A stretch of 64,000 bases of DNA from an uncultured Clostridia bacterium (GTDB lineage Bacteria; Bacillota; Clostridia; Christensenellales; HGM11417): contig CALVJY010000001.1 in NCBI GenBank assembly GCA_944332455.1, positions 1 through 64,000 on the forward strand. The letters are read 5' to 3'. The notes beneath the pieces are model-generated. The model was not told the origin of the DNA, did no database searches, and was given only the letters and a program-made list of their open reading frames with translations. The position numbers and the translations under genes are program-made. Position 1 is the stretch's first letter, and each line of letters begins with the position of its first letter. Shown here piece after piece: positions 52,486-61,111 of the stretch.

Positions 52486-54978
52486 TCAGTTCACCTCGAC
52501 GTCGAATTCCACGGTCACGGCCTGCCCTGCCGCCAGGTCGGGCAGCGGGAAGCCGCTCCCCGGCTGATAGGCCGGATAGGAAACGCCGTCGATCCGCACG
52601 CTGCCCGTCACGAAGGAGGTGCCGGCCGGAATGGGATCGGTGAACACCAGATTGATCTTTTCCAGACTGCCGGTGTTGGTGATCACCGTGGTGTAGTGCA
52701 GGTTATCGCCGCGGAAGGCATAGGCCTTATCCACGCTCTTGACCACCGAGATCCGGGTGGAGATCAGGGCCAGGGTGATCTCGTTGGTGGGCTCGGTCGT
52801 GGTGACCGGGCCGCGGAGGGAATCGTCCACGGTGTAGGTCAAATCGCCCGAGTTGGTGACGGTGTCGTTGGTCTTGGGGTTGTTGGCCGTGATCAGATAT
52901 TCCACCGTGGCGCTGCCGCCTGCGGGGATGTCGGCCAAAGCGAAGCCGACGGCCGGATCAAAGGAGGGCTGCGAGACCCCGTTGACGACCACGCTGCCGG
53001 GCAGGTAACCCGCGCCGGCGCTCATGGTGTCGCGGAAGATCAGCTCGCGGAGCAGCGCAGTCGACTGATTGGTAAAGACCACCGTCTGGCGGGCCTGCTC
53101 GCCCTCGTTGAGGAAGGTTTTGTCCGAGCTTTTGACCTTGGTCACGGCATAGGTGAGGACTTCGGTCTGCACGATGTTGCTGCTCTGTTCCCCGGCCAGC
53201 GTGGACTGATCGGGCAGGACATAGTCGAAATTAATTTTGGATTGATTGGGAATGATCATGGAAGTTTCTCCTGTCTGATTGATGCGGACCCGAAAAGTGA
53301 CGGTGACCTGCCCGCCGGGCAGCAGGTCGGGCAGTCCGAAGCCGGCGGCCGGGTCCAGGGCCGGCCGGGCTGCGCCGTCCAGGGTCACCGAGCCCGGCAC
53401 AAAGGAAGTGCCGGCCGGAATGGGATCGGTAAACACCGGATCGACGGCGGAAAGGTTGCCCCCGTTGGTGATCACCGAGGTGTAGGTCAGTTCCTCGCCC
53501 GCCGCCGCCAGCGCTTTGTCCACCGCCTTGTTCACCCCGATCCGGGGATCGATGACGTAGACCGAAACTTCGTTGGAAGTCGACGAGCTCTCCACGGGAA
53601 AGCCCGGGAAGGGTTCGAACACATAGGTCGCCCCGGCCCGATTGAGCAGGGGATTGACGGGCGGCAGCGCGGTCACCCGGGCCGAAAAGGCGATCTGAGC
53701 GCTTGCACCGGCCTCCAGAGGCCCGAAGGTGACCGGAAGACCTCTGGCATAGGGCTGCCCGTTCAGGGTCAGAGAGCCCGCTACCAGCTCGGTCCCTGCC
53801 GGCAGCAGGTCCTCCGCTGTCACGGTCTCGGCCCGGATGCTGCCGACGTTGGTCAGGGTGACGGTGTAGCCGATCGCCTCCCCCACCGCGGCAAAATTGC
53901 GGTCCGCGCGCTTGTCCAGCTGAAGCTGGGCGCCCTCGCTGTCGATCTGCAGGCCCAGACAGTTGGCCACGTAAAGGTCGCCGTCGGTGGTAAAGCGGAT
54001 GGCCGCCGTGGTCATGCCGGCGGTCAGCAGGGGCGAGACGTTCACGGCGGTGATGTCCCAGCCCTGCCGGCAGGCCGAACTGTTGGTGCCGGCGGCCGCG
54101 TTGGCGTTTCGGGTCCCGAAGGTCCCCACGGTGTTCAGCTGTCCGTTCTCGTCGTTGATCTGGGAGGCGAAGAAGTTCCCCGCCGGATTGTTCGGGCCGG
54201 AGAGCGGAAAGAGCGAGGCGACGTTGGCCCCGAACAGCATCCTGTCCCCCGTCAGCACTGCGTCGCCCTCCTGCGCGGAGAGAAAGAGCTTTCCCGAGAC
54301 GGGCAGGGTCTGCGGGGTGAGAAAACCCGTCAGCGTGATGTCCGTGCTGCCCTGTGCGGGCGAGACCACCGCGCCGCCCGCCCAGACGGTCAGATCCCGA
54401 AGGGGCAAGCCGGGGTTTTCGAACACCACGGCCAGAGTCCAGCCCGCGTGGTTGGTCTCCGAAGTCCGGGCGTCCAGCGCCTCGATGAGGGCGGGCACGC
54501 CTTCGACGGAGTAGCTTCCGCTCAGGGCGTTCGAGACCAGGCCGGTCACGGCGGCGCTCCGCACGTAAAAGCCCACGGTCACGCCGCTGTTGGTGATGTT
54601 AAAATTCTGGGCGGTGGCGGGGTCCGGCGAAACGCTGTTCGGGCCCAGGGGGGTACGGAAGGTCACCGCGTTGTCCAGCAGAGCCGAGATGTTGTTGGCG
54701 GTGGAGCGGAACAGTCCGCCCCACACCAGTTCGGCATAGAGGATCGAACTCCCCGCCGGCAGGCTGAGCGCGGCGGCCGAACCGTTCTGCGTGTAGTCGA
54801 GGGTGGTCCCGGCCGGGAAGTTGCTTACCTGCAGCGCCTGATTCAGGCTGCTAAAGGCCCCGATGGATCCCCTCGTGCCCGCCGAATCGGTATTTGGCGC
54901 CTTGCTCAGGCCCAGCGTGTTCCCGGTAAAGAGAATCCCCCCGTTCTTGATGTTGGAATATCGTTGCAGGATGGGCAT
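52486..54978 (-). CDS. DUF11-repeat surface protein
   Basis: The 830-residue protein has no signal peptide. An N-terminal region of about 340 residues (beginning MPILQRYSNIKNGGILFTG) resembles the lead domain of DUF11-type proteins of spore formers. Four DUF11/isopeptide-like Ig domains of about 115 residues follow, each with a repeated TYTVVITNTGS... and DPIPAGTSFVPGSVTLDG type phrase. The absence of an export signal fits a protein made in the mother cell and laid on the spore rather than secreted. RBS GAGG 9 bases before ATG 54978. It forms an operon with the Cys-rich peptide. Confidence 0.78.
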   Translation of the reverse strand: MPILQRYSNIKNGGILFTGNTLGLSKAPNTDSAGTRGSIGAFSSLNQALQVSNFPAGTTLDYTQNGSAAALSLPAGSSILYAELVWGGLFRSTANNISALLDNAVTFRTPLGPNSVSPDPATAQNFNITNSGVTVGFYVRSAAVTGLVSNALSGSYSVEGVPALIEALDARTSETNHAGWTLAVVFENPGLPLRDLTVWAGGAVVSPAQGSTDITLTGFLTPQTLPVSGKLFLSAQEGDAVLTGDRMLFGANVASLFPLSGPNNPAGNFFASQINDENGQLNTVGTFGTRNANAAAGTNSSACRQGWDITAVNVSPLLTAGMTTAAIRFTTDGDLYVANCLGLQIDSEGAQLQLDKRADRNFAAVGEAIGYTVTLTNVGSIRAETVTAEDLLPAGTELVAGSLTLNGQPYARGLPVTFGPLEAGASAQIAFSARVTALPPVNPLLNRAGATYVFEPFPGFPVESSSTSNEVSVYVIDPRIGVNKAVDKALAAAGEELTYTSVITNGGNLSAVDPVFTDPIPAGTSFVPGSVTLDGAARPALDPAAGFGLPDLLPGGQVTVTFRVRINQTGETSMIIPNQSKINFDYVLPDQSTLAGEQSSNIVQTEVLTYAVTKVKSSDKTFLNEGEQARQTVVFTNQSTALLRELIFRDTMSAGAGYLPGSVVVNGVSQPSFDPAVGFALADIPAGGSATVEYLITANNPKTNDTVTNSGDLTYTVDDSLRGPVTTTEPTNEITLALISTRISVVKSVDKAYAFRGDNLHYTTVITNTGSLEKINLVFTDPIPAGTSFVTGSVRIDGVSYPAYQPGSGFPLPDLAAGQAVTVEFDVEVN

Positions 54979-54990
54979 TTTCAGAACCTC

Positions 54991-55042
54991 AAAAAAAAAT
55001 TACACAACCCGCCTCCCGAAAAGGAAGGCAAAGTTATGTAAT
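54991..55042 (-). promoter_or_regulatory. Terminator-like hairpin in the DUF11 leader
   Basis: Outer arms ATTACACAAC (54999-55008) and GTTATGTAAT (55033-55042) plus an inner GCCTCCC-type stem are followed on the reverse strand by nine T directly before the GAGG ribosome binding site. It could act as an attenuator or as a stabilising 5' hairpin. Confidence 0.55.
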
Positions 55043-55063
55043 CTCGAAAGGATGGATTCAATT

Positions 55064-55093
55064 TATCCTATGCGGGAAGACTCCCTTTTGGTG
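55064..55093 (-). promoter_or_regulatory. Sigma-K-like promoter of the DUF11 operon
   Basis: On the reverse strand CACC (55090-55093) and CATAGGATA (55064-55072) are separated by 17 bases, matching the sigma-K pattern mACm-N16/17-CATAnnnTA. It lies about 85 bases upstream of the DUF11 ATG. Confidence 0.55.
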
Positions 55094-55232
55094 CCGGCGC
55101 CGCCCGAACTGTCTTTCAAACACGCAGGCCCCGGAAGCTTGAACTTCCGGGACCTGTTTCCACTCTTGATTTGTCAGTTCTTTTCAAAAAATCAGGCCGT
55201 ATTTGTGTTCTGCCTTAACGGGCAAAAGCCGA

Positions 55233-56030
55233 CTATGCCGCCGTCTGTTCAAGACAAGTACGGACTAAGTAAAGCCAATCCGCGTCTCCGATCAGGATGA
55301 ACTGCCCCTGTCGGAAGGCCAGCATGGTAGCAGTCGGGTCGAGCGGAAGCTCCAGCGCGTATTCCTCATCGCTCAATCTTAGCGGGATGATCGCACAAGC
55401 GTCCTCAAACTCCTGGGCGGTTTCACAGATCAAAATTTCAATGGCCTCTCGCCCGCAGTAAGAGATCGCTTCATATCCTTCGGAATCCCCGTAGATGCTG
55501 AAACCCAGCCCCCGCAGCACCTCAAAAACATCATCCAGGGAGCAGTCCTCGTCTGCGATCACATTGCGAAATCCCGATTCCAGCTCAAAATGAGAGGCCA
55601 GCTCATTCATGGCGCTGTTTGTGGCGTAAAGGACCATGTTGTTGATCCTGCAGTGAGAGGTGGTCCGGAAAAAGACCATGCCCTGGATCGGATCCATAAA
55701 AGATGATCTTGCTTCTTCTGCCGTATCATAGACGAAAACGATGAGGAACGCCGAAGCGACGTTGGAGCCTTCCTCAAAGATCCGGAACGTGACCCTTTCC
55801 TGTTCTTCCGAAGATTGAGATTCTCTTTCCTCATACCCCTGACCCAGCATGAAGGTCCTGATCTCTTCCAGCCCCAAGCCTTCGCGGTCGAACTCTTTTA
55901 CCAGGTAAAAAGTATTCGCTTCCTCTCCGCCCTGCGTACTGCCGGAACTTGTGTCCGACGGCACCCCGGCGCAGGCGCAGAGAACGAAAAGCAAAGCAAC
56001 CGCCAACACGGTAAAAGTAGCTTTTTTCAC
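55233..56030 (-). CDS. Predicted lipoprotein, unknown function
   Basis: The 265-residue protein starts at GTG 56030 behind GGGGGAGAAATACC. The signal peptide MKKATFTVLAVALLFVLCAC ends in a lipobox with Cys20 as the probable lipid-anchored residue. The mature part is acidic and beta/alpha mixed without a family I recognise; it contains two related halves (EEIRTFMLGQGYEE and DDVFEVLRGLGFSI) that suggest internal duplication. It is upstream of the DUF11 operon and downstream of three paralogous lipoproteins, all on the reverse strand, but differs from them in sequence. Confidence 0.65.
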   Translation of the reverse strand: MKKATFTVLAVALLFVLCACAGVPSDTSSGSTQGGEEANTFYLVKEFDREGLGLEEIRTFMLGQGYEERESQSSEEQERVTFRIFEEGSNVASAFLIVFVYDTAEEARSSFMDPIQGMVFFRTTSHCRINNMVLYATNSAMNELASHFELESGFRNVIADEDCSLDDVFEVLRGLGFSIYGDSEGYEAISYCGREAIEILICETAQEFEDACAIIPLRLSDEEYALELPLDPTATMLAFRQGQFILIGDADWLYLVRTCLEQTAA

Positions 56031-56215
56031 GGTATTTCTCCCCCTTAAAAAATCAAAAATTTTATTCCGGCTCGATTCGGGCCGCGGCGGCCGCTTCCCG
56101 TCATGAAACGGAAGCCCTGCCGGGAAGAAACGCGCCGTCGCCTGAATCCGACTTGCGACAGCCATACGCGCTGTCTGCCGCCAGGTTTTGAGACAACAGC
56201 CGGGCCGCCCGGCTG

Positions 56216-56794
56216 TTACCCCTCCTGCGCCGGAGATTCTGTTTGAAACGTCACATCCACCCGTAAACCTCGGGTATCAATTTCGTACCTCATTTTTGTA
56301 TCAATTTTATCAAAAAAAACGCTGATTGAACTGCAATCTAAAAACAATTCTCTTTCCGCAATGGTGTAAGTTTTGTAAGTTCCTGCAATAGGACCAAACA
56401 ACGTATCCAAATTTAAATCCATTTCTTCCAAGTCCAGACGAAAGAAGATCCTGTCTTGAAAAGTCAACTCCGCACGGGTCTCATCCAGCCATGTCACTTC
56501 AAAACCATATGCTTTCACAATAGCCGTAAACGGCAGTTCCGTGCCTGCCCAATAGCCGGCTTCACCGGCTTCTATGGCAAACCCCGTTCCCAAACACCCC
56601 CCGATTCCTCCCTCTTTGCAATAGATCAGGGCATGTTCCCCTTTTAACTCCTCGCCGTTCACAAAGATCGTTCCCTCCCGGGCCTCCATGGGTTTCCCGT
56701 TCTGGTAGACTTTTCCATAGTTTACGTGTCGTCCGCAGGCGCTGACGCCCAAAAGTGCCAGCAGCAAGAAGACAATGCAGACCGCCTTTTTCAT
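56216..56794 (-). CDS. Stalk-domain-like lipoprotein, paralogue 3
   Basis: 192 residues starting at ATG 56794 after AGGAGGGGAG. The signal peptide MKKAVCIVFLLLALLGVSAC ends at lipobox Cys20. The mature part carries the pattern ELPFTAIVKAYGFEVTWLDETRAELTFQDRIFFRLDL, which resembles the copper-amine-oxidase-N/stalk domain, and ends TRGLRVDVTFQTE. It is the most diverged of three tandem copies (a 20-residue insertion around YCKEGGIGGCLG). Function unknown; probably an envelope-anchored binding protein. Confidence 0.7.
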   Translation of the reverse strand: MKKAVCIVFLLLALLGVSACGRHVNYGKVYQNGKPMEAREGTIFVNGEELKGEHALIYCKEGGIGGCLGTGFAIEAGEAGYWAGTELPFTAIVKAYGFEVTWLDETRAELTFQDRIFFRLDLEEMDLNLDTLFGPIAGTYKTYTIAERELFLDCSSISVFFDKIDTKMRYEIDTRGLRVDVTFQTESPAQEG

Positions 56795-56944
56795 CTCCCC
56801 TCCTTTCCAAACCCTTCCGGGTCTGTCGGTCGATTTAGGTTCAGAACATCTTTTCCCAACAGGGGACCTCCGCATTTCCGGTCCCGGCCTTTCCCGTTTG
56901 TGACAGGTTGCGGAAAAAATTATCCCGCTTGCCTTTGCCGGCAC

Positions 56945-57466
56945 TTACAAAACAAATGTCACATCCACCCGCAGGCCGGCAACGTCGACGTCGATCATAA
57001 GCCTTTCCCCGATCAGGGTGAAAAAGCTTCTGACCGTAGTTTCATCCAGATACAGTTCCCTCTCCGCGACAGTATAAGACCTTCTGCTTCCCGGAGCCGG
57101 AAGAAGAACAGTGTCGCCCGTTTCGTCCTCCGTCACATCGATCTTTTGCAGATCCAACGTGTACGCTTTGCCCCGAAAGGTCATGCGGGCATGAAAATCG
57201 TCCGTCCACGCCACCTCGAAGCCGCAGGCCTTTAAGATCGCCGTGAACGGCACCTCCGTCCCCGACCAGCTGAACCGCCCCATCTCGCCGGTGCTGACCG
57301 GCTCCGAGTAGATCATGGCATATTCCCCCTCCAGCTCGACGCCGTTGACGAAGACGCTTCCCTGCTGCCACGCCGTCGGCTTTTCCCAGTCCTGTTCCCC
57401 GCTTCCGCAGGCGCCGACGCCCAAAAGCGCCAGCAGCAGCACGACAATGCAGACCGCCTTTTTCAT
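56945..57466 (-). CDS. Stalk-domain-like lipoprotein, paralogue 2
   Basis: 173 residues from ATG 57466 after AGGAGGGAGAG. The signal peptide MKKAVCIVVLLLALLGVGAC with Cys20 is identical to that of paralogue 1, and the following domain (VPFTAILKACGFEVAWTDDFHARMTF) is nearly so. The segment between residues 105 and 135 (EDETGDTVLLPAPGSRRS) differs, so the copies diverge mainly in one loop. The two upstream flanks, including ribosome binding sites and about 100 bases of leader, are also duplicated. Confidence 0.72.
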   Translation of the reverse strand: MKKAVCIVVLLLALLGVGACGSGEQDWEKPTAWQQGSVFVNGVELEGEYAMIYSEPVSTGEMGRFSWSGTEVPFTAILKACGFEVAWTDDFHARMTFRGKAYTLDLQKIDVTEDETGDTVLLPAPGSRRSYTVAERELYLDETTVRSFFTLIGERLMIDVDVAGLRVDVTFVL

Positions 57467-57654
57467 CTCTCCCTCCTTTCCAAACCCTTTCGGGTCTGTC
57501 GGTCGATTTTGGTTCAGAACATCTTTTCCCAACAGGGGACCTCCGCATTTCCGGTCCCGGCCTTTCCCTTTTGTGACAGGCATATTCCCGGTCCCGGCCT
57601 TTCCCGTTTGTGGCAGGTTGCGGGAAAAATTATCCCGCTTGCCTTTGCCGGCAC

Positions 57655-58182
57655 TTACAAAACAAATGTCACATCCACCCGCAGGCCGGCAACGTCAACC
57701 TGGATCCTGACATCCTCTCCTAATTCCCGGAAAAAGCCGCAAGTTGTGGTACTGTCAAAAAAGATCTCTCTTTCCCCGACAGAACAGCTCGTACAACCGC
57801 CGCCCAGCCCCAGATTACCGATAAAATCGTCGTCCCCGTTTTCCTCGCTTACCTTTTGAGTCGTCAGGTCCAGCGCAAAATGCCGATTCCGGAAAGTCAT
57901 GCGGGCATGGAAATCGTCCGTCCACGCCACCTCGAAGCCGCAGGCCTTTAAAATCGCCGTGAACGGCAGCTCCGTCCCCGCCCAGCCGAACCAACCCATC
58001 TCGTCGGTGCTGACCGGCTCCGAGTAGATCATGGCGTATTCCCCCTCCAGCTCGGCGCCGTTGACGAAGACGCTTCCCTTCTGCCACGCCGTCGGCTTTT
58101 CCCAAGCCTGTTCCCCGCTTCCGCAGGCGCCGACGCCCAAAAGCGCCAGCAGCAACACGACAATGCAGACCGCCTTTTTCAT
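57655..58182 (-). CDS. Stalk-domain-like lipoprotein, paralogue 1
   Basis: 175 residues from ATG 58182 after AGGAGGGAGAG. The signal peptide with lipobox Cys20 is followed by SVFVNGAELEGEYAMIYSEPVS, LPFTAILKACGFEVAWTDDFHARMTF and, at the end, VDVAGLRVDVTFVL, all shared with paralogue 2. The variable loop here is SEENGDDDFIGNLGLGGGCTSC, which has two extra cysteines. It is the first gene of the tandem trio. No ligand or partner can be named. Confidence 0.72.
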   Translation of the reverse strand: MKKAVCIVVLLLALLGVGACGSGEQAWEKPTAWQKGSVFVNGAELEGEYAMIYSEPVSTDEMGWFGWAGTELPFTAILKACGFEVAWTDDFHARMTFRNRHFALDLTTQKVSEENGDDDFIGNLGLGGGCTSCSVGEREIFFDSTTTCGFFRELGEDVRIQVDVAGLRVDVTFVL

Positions 58183-58342
58183 CTCTCCCTCCTTTCCAGA
58201 CCCTTTCGGGTCTGTCGGTCGTTTTTGGTTCAGGATCCCGCAGCGCCGCGAGTACCGCCCGCAGGCGCATAATTCCGTTTCAACACGGCCCTTCCCTTTC
58301 AGATTACGGGACGAGCGCGATTTTTGCCCAAAGCGGACAAAA

Positions 58343-58540
58343 TCAGCCTCCCCTTTTCCGTTTCCGCAAAAACACAGCCAGGCAGACCCCGCCGACGATC
58401 AGGGCGGCGGCAGAAAGGGCCAGCGCAGCCAGATTGAGCGGAGAGCGTTCCGCCGCCGTGAAGAGGATGGCGGCCGTCAGAAAGAGCAGATCCCCCGCCA
58501 GACAGACGAGCAGGGTCCAGAAAAATTTTCGTTCTTCCAT
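58343..58540 (-). CDS. Small two-TM membrane protein
   Basis: The 65-residue protein, MEERKFFWTLLVCLAGDLL onwards, has two hydrophobic helices (about 8-28 and 36-58) and a basic tail LRKRKRGG. The ribosome binding site AGAGGTGCGG precedes ATG 58540. It starts 11 bases after the 39-residue gene upstream, so the two are a mini-operon. No family recognised. Confidence 0.6.
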   Translation of the reverse strand: MEERKFFWTLLVCLAGDLLFLTAAILFTAAERSPLNLAALALSAAALIVGGVCLAVFLRKRKRGG

Positions 58541-58551
58541 GTCCGCACCTC

Positions 58552-58671
58552 TCAGAAAAAGACCGAAACGACCAGCGCCGCAAACACGGCACAGCCCGCG
58601 GCCAATGTGCTGAACATGGCGATCCGCACTTCAAGAGGCAATCTGATCTTCCTCTCCTTTTCCTGTTTCAT
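58552..58671 (-). CDS. 39-residue single-TM peptide
   Basis: A very short gene at ATG 58671 behind GGAGGGACCCTG encodes a charged head (MKQEKERKIRLPLEVR) and one hydrophobic helix (IAMFSTLAAGCAVFAALVV) ending at VSVFF. Spacing, ribosome binding site and the paired membrane protein downstream support it. Function unknown. Confidence 0.55.
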   Translation of the reverse strand: MKQEKERKIRLPLEVRIAMFSTLAAGCAVFAALVVSVFF

Positions 58672-58963
58672 TTCAGGGTCCCTCCGATCATGCAGCGGAT
58701 TAATTTTTTGCCTGCTTCGATCTTTTATCCAGATAAACGAGAAAAAAGAAGAAAGCGGCTTTGTTCTTTTCTTTCATTTTACCATAATCTGCCGCTTCTG
58801 TCAATACTCTTTTTAAAATTCCGCCCGAAAGTCCTTAAAATTTTGATGAAGCGTGGCTTTTCCCTTTCCCCTCTGTTTTCTCTTGTCTTTTGAAAAAGAC
58901 CTCTCCTCCCGTTGGCCGGCTCCCAGCCCTCCGGAAAAATTTTTTTAAATTCCCTGCAAACAG
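58672..58963. other. Gene-free interval upstream of the small membrane genes and gntR
   Basis: About 290 bases between divergent genes; AT-rich towards the GntR promoter. No consensus promoter for the small membrane genes is obvious. Confidence 0.4.
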
Positions 58964-59007
58964 TTGACAATATTATTCATATTGTATATAATCAATATAT
59001 ACAATAT
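58964..59007 (+). promoter_or_regulatory. Promoter and palindromic operator of the GntR-ABC operon
   Basis: TTGACA (58964-58969), 17 bases, TATAAT (58987-58992). A 12-base-arm palindrome (58979-58990 / 58996-59007, ATATTGTATATA type) covers the -10 element and extends to the start, the typical place for autorepression by a YtrA-type GntR protein. Confidence 0.85.
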
Positions 59008-59020
59008 TCAGGAGGCACTC

Positions 59021-59404
59021 ATGCAGCTGAGCATCAGCAACTCATCCGACCGCCCGCTGTACGAGCAGATCTACACGCAGATCAAGGGCAAGATCATGAC
59101 CGGGGAACTGAAGGAGAGCGAGGCGCTACCCACCATCCGCAGCCTGGCGCAGGCCCTGAAGATCAGCGTGATCACCACGGCCCGGGCCTACAGCGATCTG
59201 GAGAAGGACGGCTTTATTCACACCGTCACGGGCAAGGGCAGCTTTGTGGCTCCCCGCAACGTGGAACTCTTCCGGGAGGAGAACCGGAGGCAGATCGAGC
59301 TTAAACTTTCCGAGGCCGTCGAGCTGGCCCGGCTGGGCGGGATCCCGGACGAGGAAGTGCGGGCGGCTTTGGAGATCTTTCTGGAGGCCCGTGACAACGG
59401 CTGA
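59021..59404 (+). CDS. GntR-family repressor, YtrA subfamily
   Basis: The 127-residue regulator consists of a winged HTH (PLYEQIYTQIKGKIMTGELKES, LPTIRSLAQALKISVITTARAYSDLEKDGFIHTVTGKGSFVA) and a short C-terminal helical dimer part, as in the YtrA subfamily. Start ATG 59021 follows CAGGAGGCACTC; an upstream in-frame start lies inside the operator. It leads an ABC-transporter operon and probably represses it through the palindrome at 58979-59007. The inducing signal is unknown; YtrA-type systems respond to cell-wall antibiotics. Confidence 0.92.
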   Translation: MQLSISNSSDRPLYEQIYTQIKGKIMTGELKESEALPTIRSLAQALKISVITTARAYSDLEKDGFIHTVTGKGSFVAPRNVELFREENRRQIELKLSEAVELARLGGIPDEEVRAALEIFLEARDNG

Positions 59405-59613
59405 TCTCCCGGGAAAATTTTCAGCCCCGCTTGCATTTTCGGGCGATCGTACAGGCAAAAAACGACAGCCCGCGCGGCCTCTGCCCCCTGCTTGCGGCAT
59501 CTTCTGCCGGCGCAGGGCGGGACGGTCTGCCTCGCAGACAGCGAATCGTCAGGCCGCCCGACCCGTAAAAACGCCACGGGATCGGCGCCGGGTTCCCAAA
59601 ACAGGAGCATAAC

Positions 59614-60459
59614 ATGGACATTCTGAACATTCAAGGCATCACGAAACAATACCCCAAATTCAGGCTGGACAACGTCCGCTTCCGGGTCCCGGGCGGGAGC
59701 GTGGTCGGCTTCATCGGCGAGAACGGCGCCGGCAAGACCACCACCTTGAAAGCCGCGCTGAACCTGATCCGCCCGGACAGCGGAAAGGTGGAATACTTCG
59801 GCAAGGACGTCCGCACCCTTTCCGAACGGGAAAAGGCGGGCATCGGCATGGTGCTGGACGACGTCTGTCTGCCCGACTCGGTCAAGGTCCGCGAGATCAG
59901 CCCCATTCTGTCCGGGCTGATCCCCACCTGGGACGGCGAACGGTTCAGCGAACTGACGGCGGCCTTTTCCCTCCCGCCCGATTCGGCCGTGGGCGCCCTG
60001 TCCAAGGGCATGAAGATGAAGGCCGGCCTTGCGGCGGCGCTCTCGCACCGGGCCAACTTGCTGCTGCTGGACGAGGCCACGAGCGGCCTGGATCCCGTGG
60101 CCCGGGACGAGGTCCTCGATCTGCTCTACGCCTTTGTGAAGGACGAAAACCACGCCGTGCTGATGTCCTCGCACATCGTGGAAGATCTGGAAAAGATCTG
60201 CGACTATGTGGTCTTTATCCACGAGGGCCGGATCGTGTTTGAAAAGAGCGCGGACCAACTGCGGGAGGAATTTGCCCTGTTTAAGGGCTCCGACGAACAG
60301 CTCCGCGCCCTGCCGCCGGGCGCGGTCATCCGCATCCGGCGGACCCCCTTTTCCCTGTCCGCGCTGGTCAACCGAAAAGCCGCCGGGACCCGCTTCCCCC
60401 TGGAAAGGGCCAGTCTGGACGACATCATGCTGTTTTACATCAAAGGAGAATCCCGATGA
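59614..60459 (+). CDS. ABC transporter ATP-binding protein
   Basis: The 281-residue ATPase has Walker A GENGAGKT (35-42), signature LSKGM, Walker B LLLLDEATSGLD and switch-histidine region VLMSSHIVEDLEKICD. The C-terminal 60 residues are the usual regulatory extension of this export-type class. ATG 59614 follows AACAGGAGCATAAC; 209 bases separate it from gntR. It overlaps the permease gene by four bases, so the two are translated together. The substrate is unknown. Confidence 0.93.
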   Translation: MDILNIQGITKQYPKFRLDNVRFRVPGGSVVGFIGENGAGKTTTLKAALNLIRPDSGKVEYFGKDVRTLSEREKAGIGMVLDDVCLPDSVKVREISPILSGLIPTWDGERFSELTAAFSLPPDSAVGALSKGMKMKAGLAAALSHRANLLLLDEATSGLDPVARDEVLDLLYAFVKDENHAVLMSSHIVEDLEKICDYVVFIHEGRIVFEKSADQLREEFALFKGSDEQLRALPPGAVIRIRRTPFSLSALVNRKAAGTRFPLERASLDDIMLFYIKGESR

Positions 60460-61070
60460 AAGGACTGCTTTTAAAGGAACTGATCGCCTCCAAGGCCATT
60501 CTGCGGTGGTACGCCTTTTTGTTCACCGCCTTCTTTATCGTCGGCATCGTGCTGCAAAACGAGGGCTTTTTCTTCGGCGTCGGCGTGTTTATGGCGGTGT
60601 CCTATCCCTCGATCTCCATCGCTGCCGATGAAAAGGAAAAGTGGCTCAAATTCGCCCTGGCCAGCGGCTGCCCGCCCCTGAAAATTGCGGCCAGCAAGTA
60701 CGTCATTCCTCTGACTCTTGCCCTGCTGATCGCCCTGGCCTCTGCCCTGGCCCTCTGCCTCATCCCTGACCCCTCTCTGCCCTGGATGGGACTGCCGGTG
60801 CTGTTTACCCTGACGCTGATTTTGGTCTCTCTGATGATCCCCGTCTATCTTCGCTTCGGCGTGGAGCATGGCCGGGTGGTCGGCATGGTCATCATCGTCA
60901 TCGCCGTCGCGGGTTCTGCCGCCGCCTTCGGCGCCTTTGTCAACATCGGACTGATCACTTCCACCGTCGCCGGCGCCGTCCTGTGCGGGCTCTCCCCCCT
61001 GCTCGGGCTGGCCGCAGCCGCCCTCTCGATCGCGGTCTCGACCAAAATTTTACGGAAAAAGGAGTTCTGA
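60456..61070 (+). CDS. ABC-2 type transporter permease
   Basis: The 204-residue integral membrane protein has six predicted helices; it begins MKGLLLKELIASKAILRWY and ends with a basic ILRKKEF. Its start overlaps the ATPase stop (ATGA). This ATPase-permease-GntR set resembles ytr/bcr-like antibiotic or cell-envelope-stress exporters of Bacillota. Size fits the short ABC-2 permeases of such systems. Confidence 0.88.
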   Translation: MKGLLLKELIASKAILRWYAFLFTAFFIVGIVLQNEGFFFGVGVFMAVSYPSISIAADEKEKWLKFALASGCPPLKIAASKYVIPLTLALLIALASALALCLIPDPSLPWMGLPVLFTLTLILVSLMIPVYLRFGVEHGRVVGMVIIVIAVAGSAAAFGAFVNIGLITSTVAGAVLCGLSPLLGLAAAALSIAVSTKILRKKEF

Positions 61071-61111
61071 GCGCCCCTCTTTCCCCCCGAATTTTTCCCG
61101 GCCCATCATAA

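Noticed and set aside
52438..55041. 867-codon forward frame opposite the DUF11 gene
   Set aside because: Antisense shadow; the DUF11 repeats on the reverse strand are evident.
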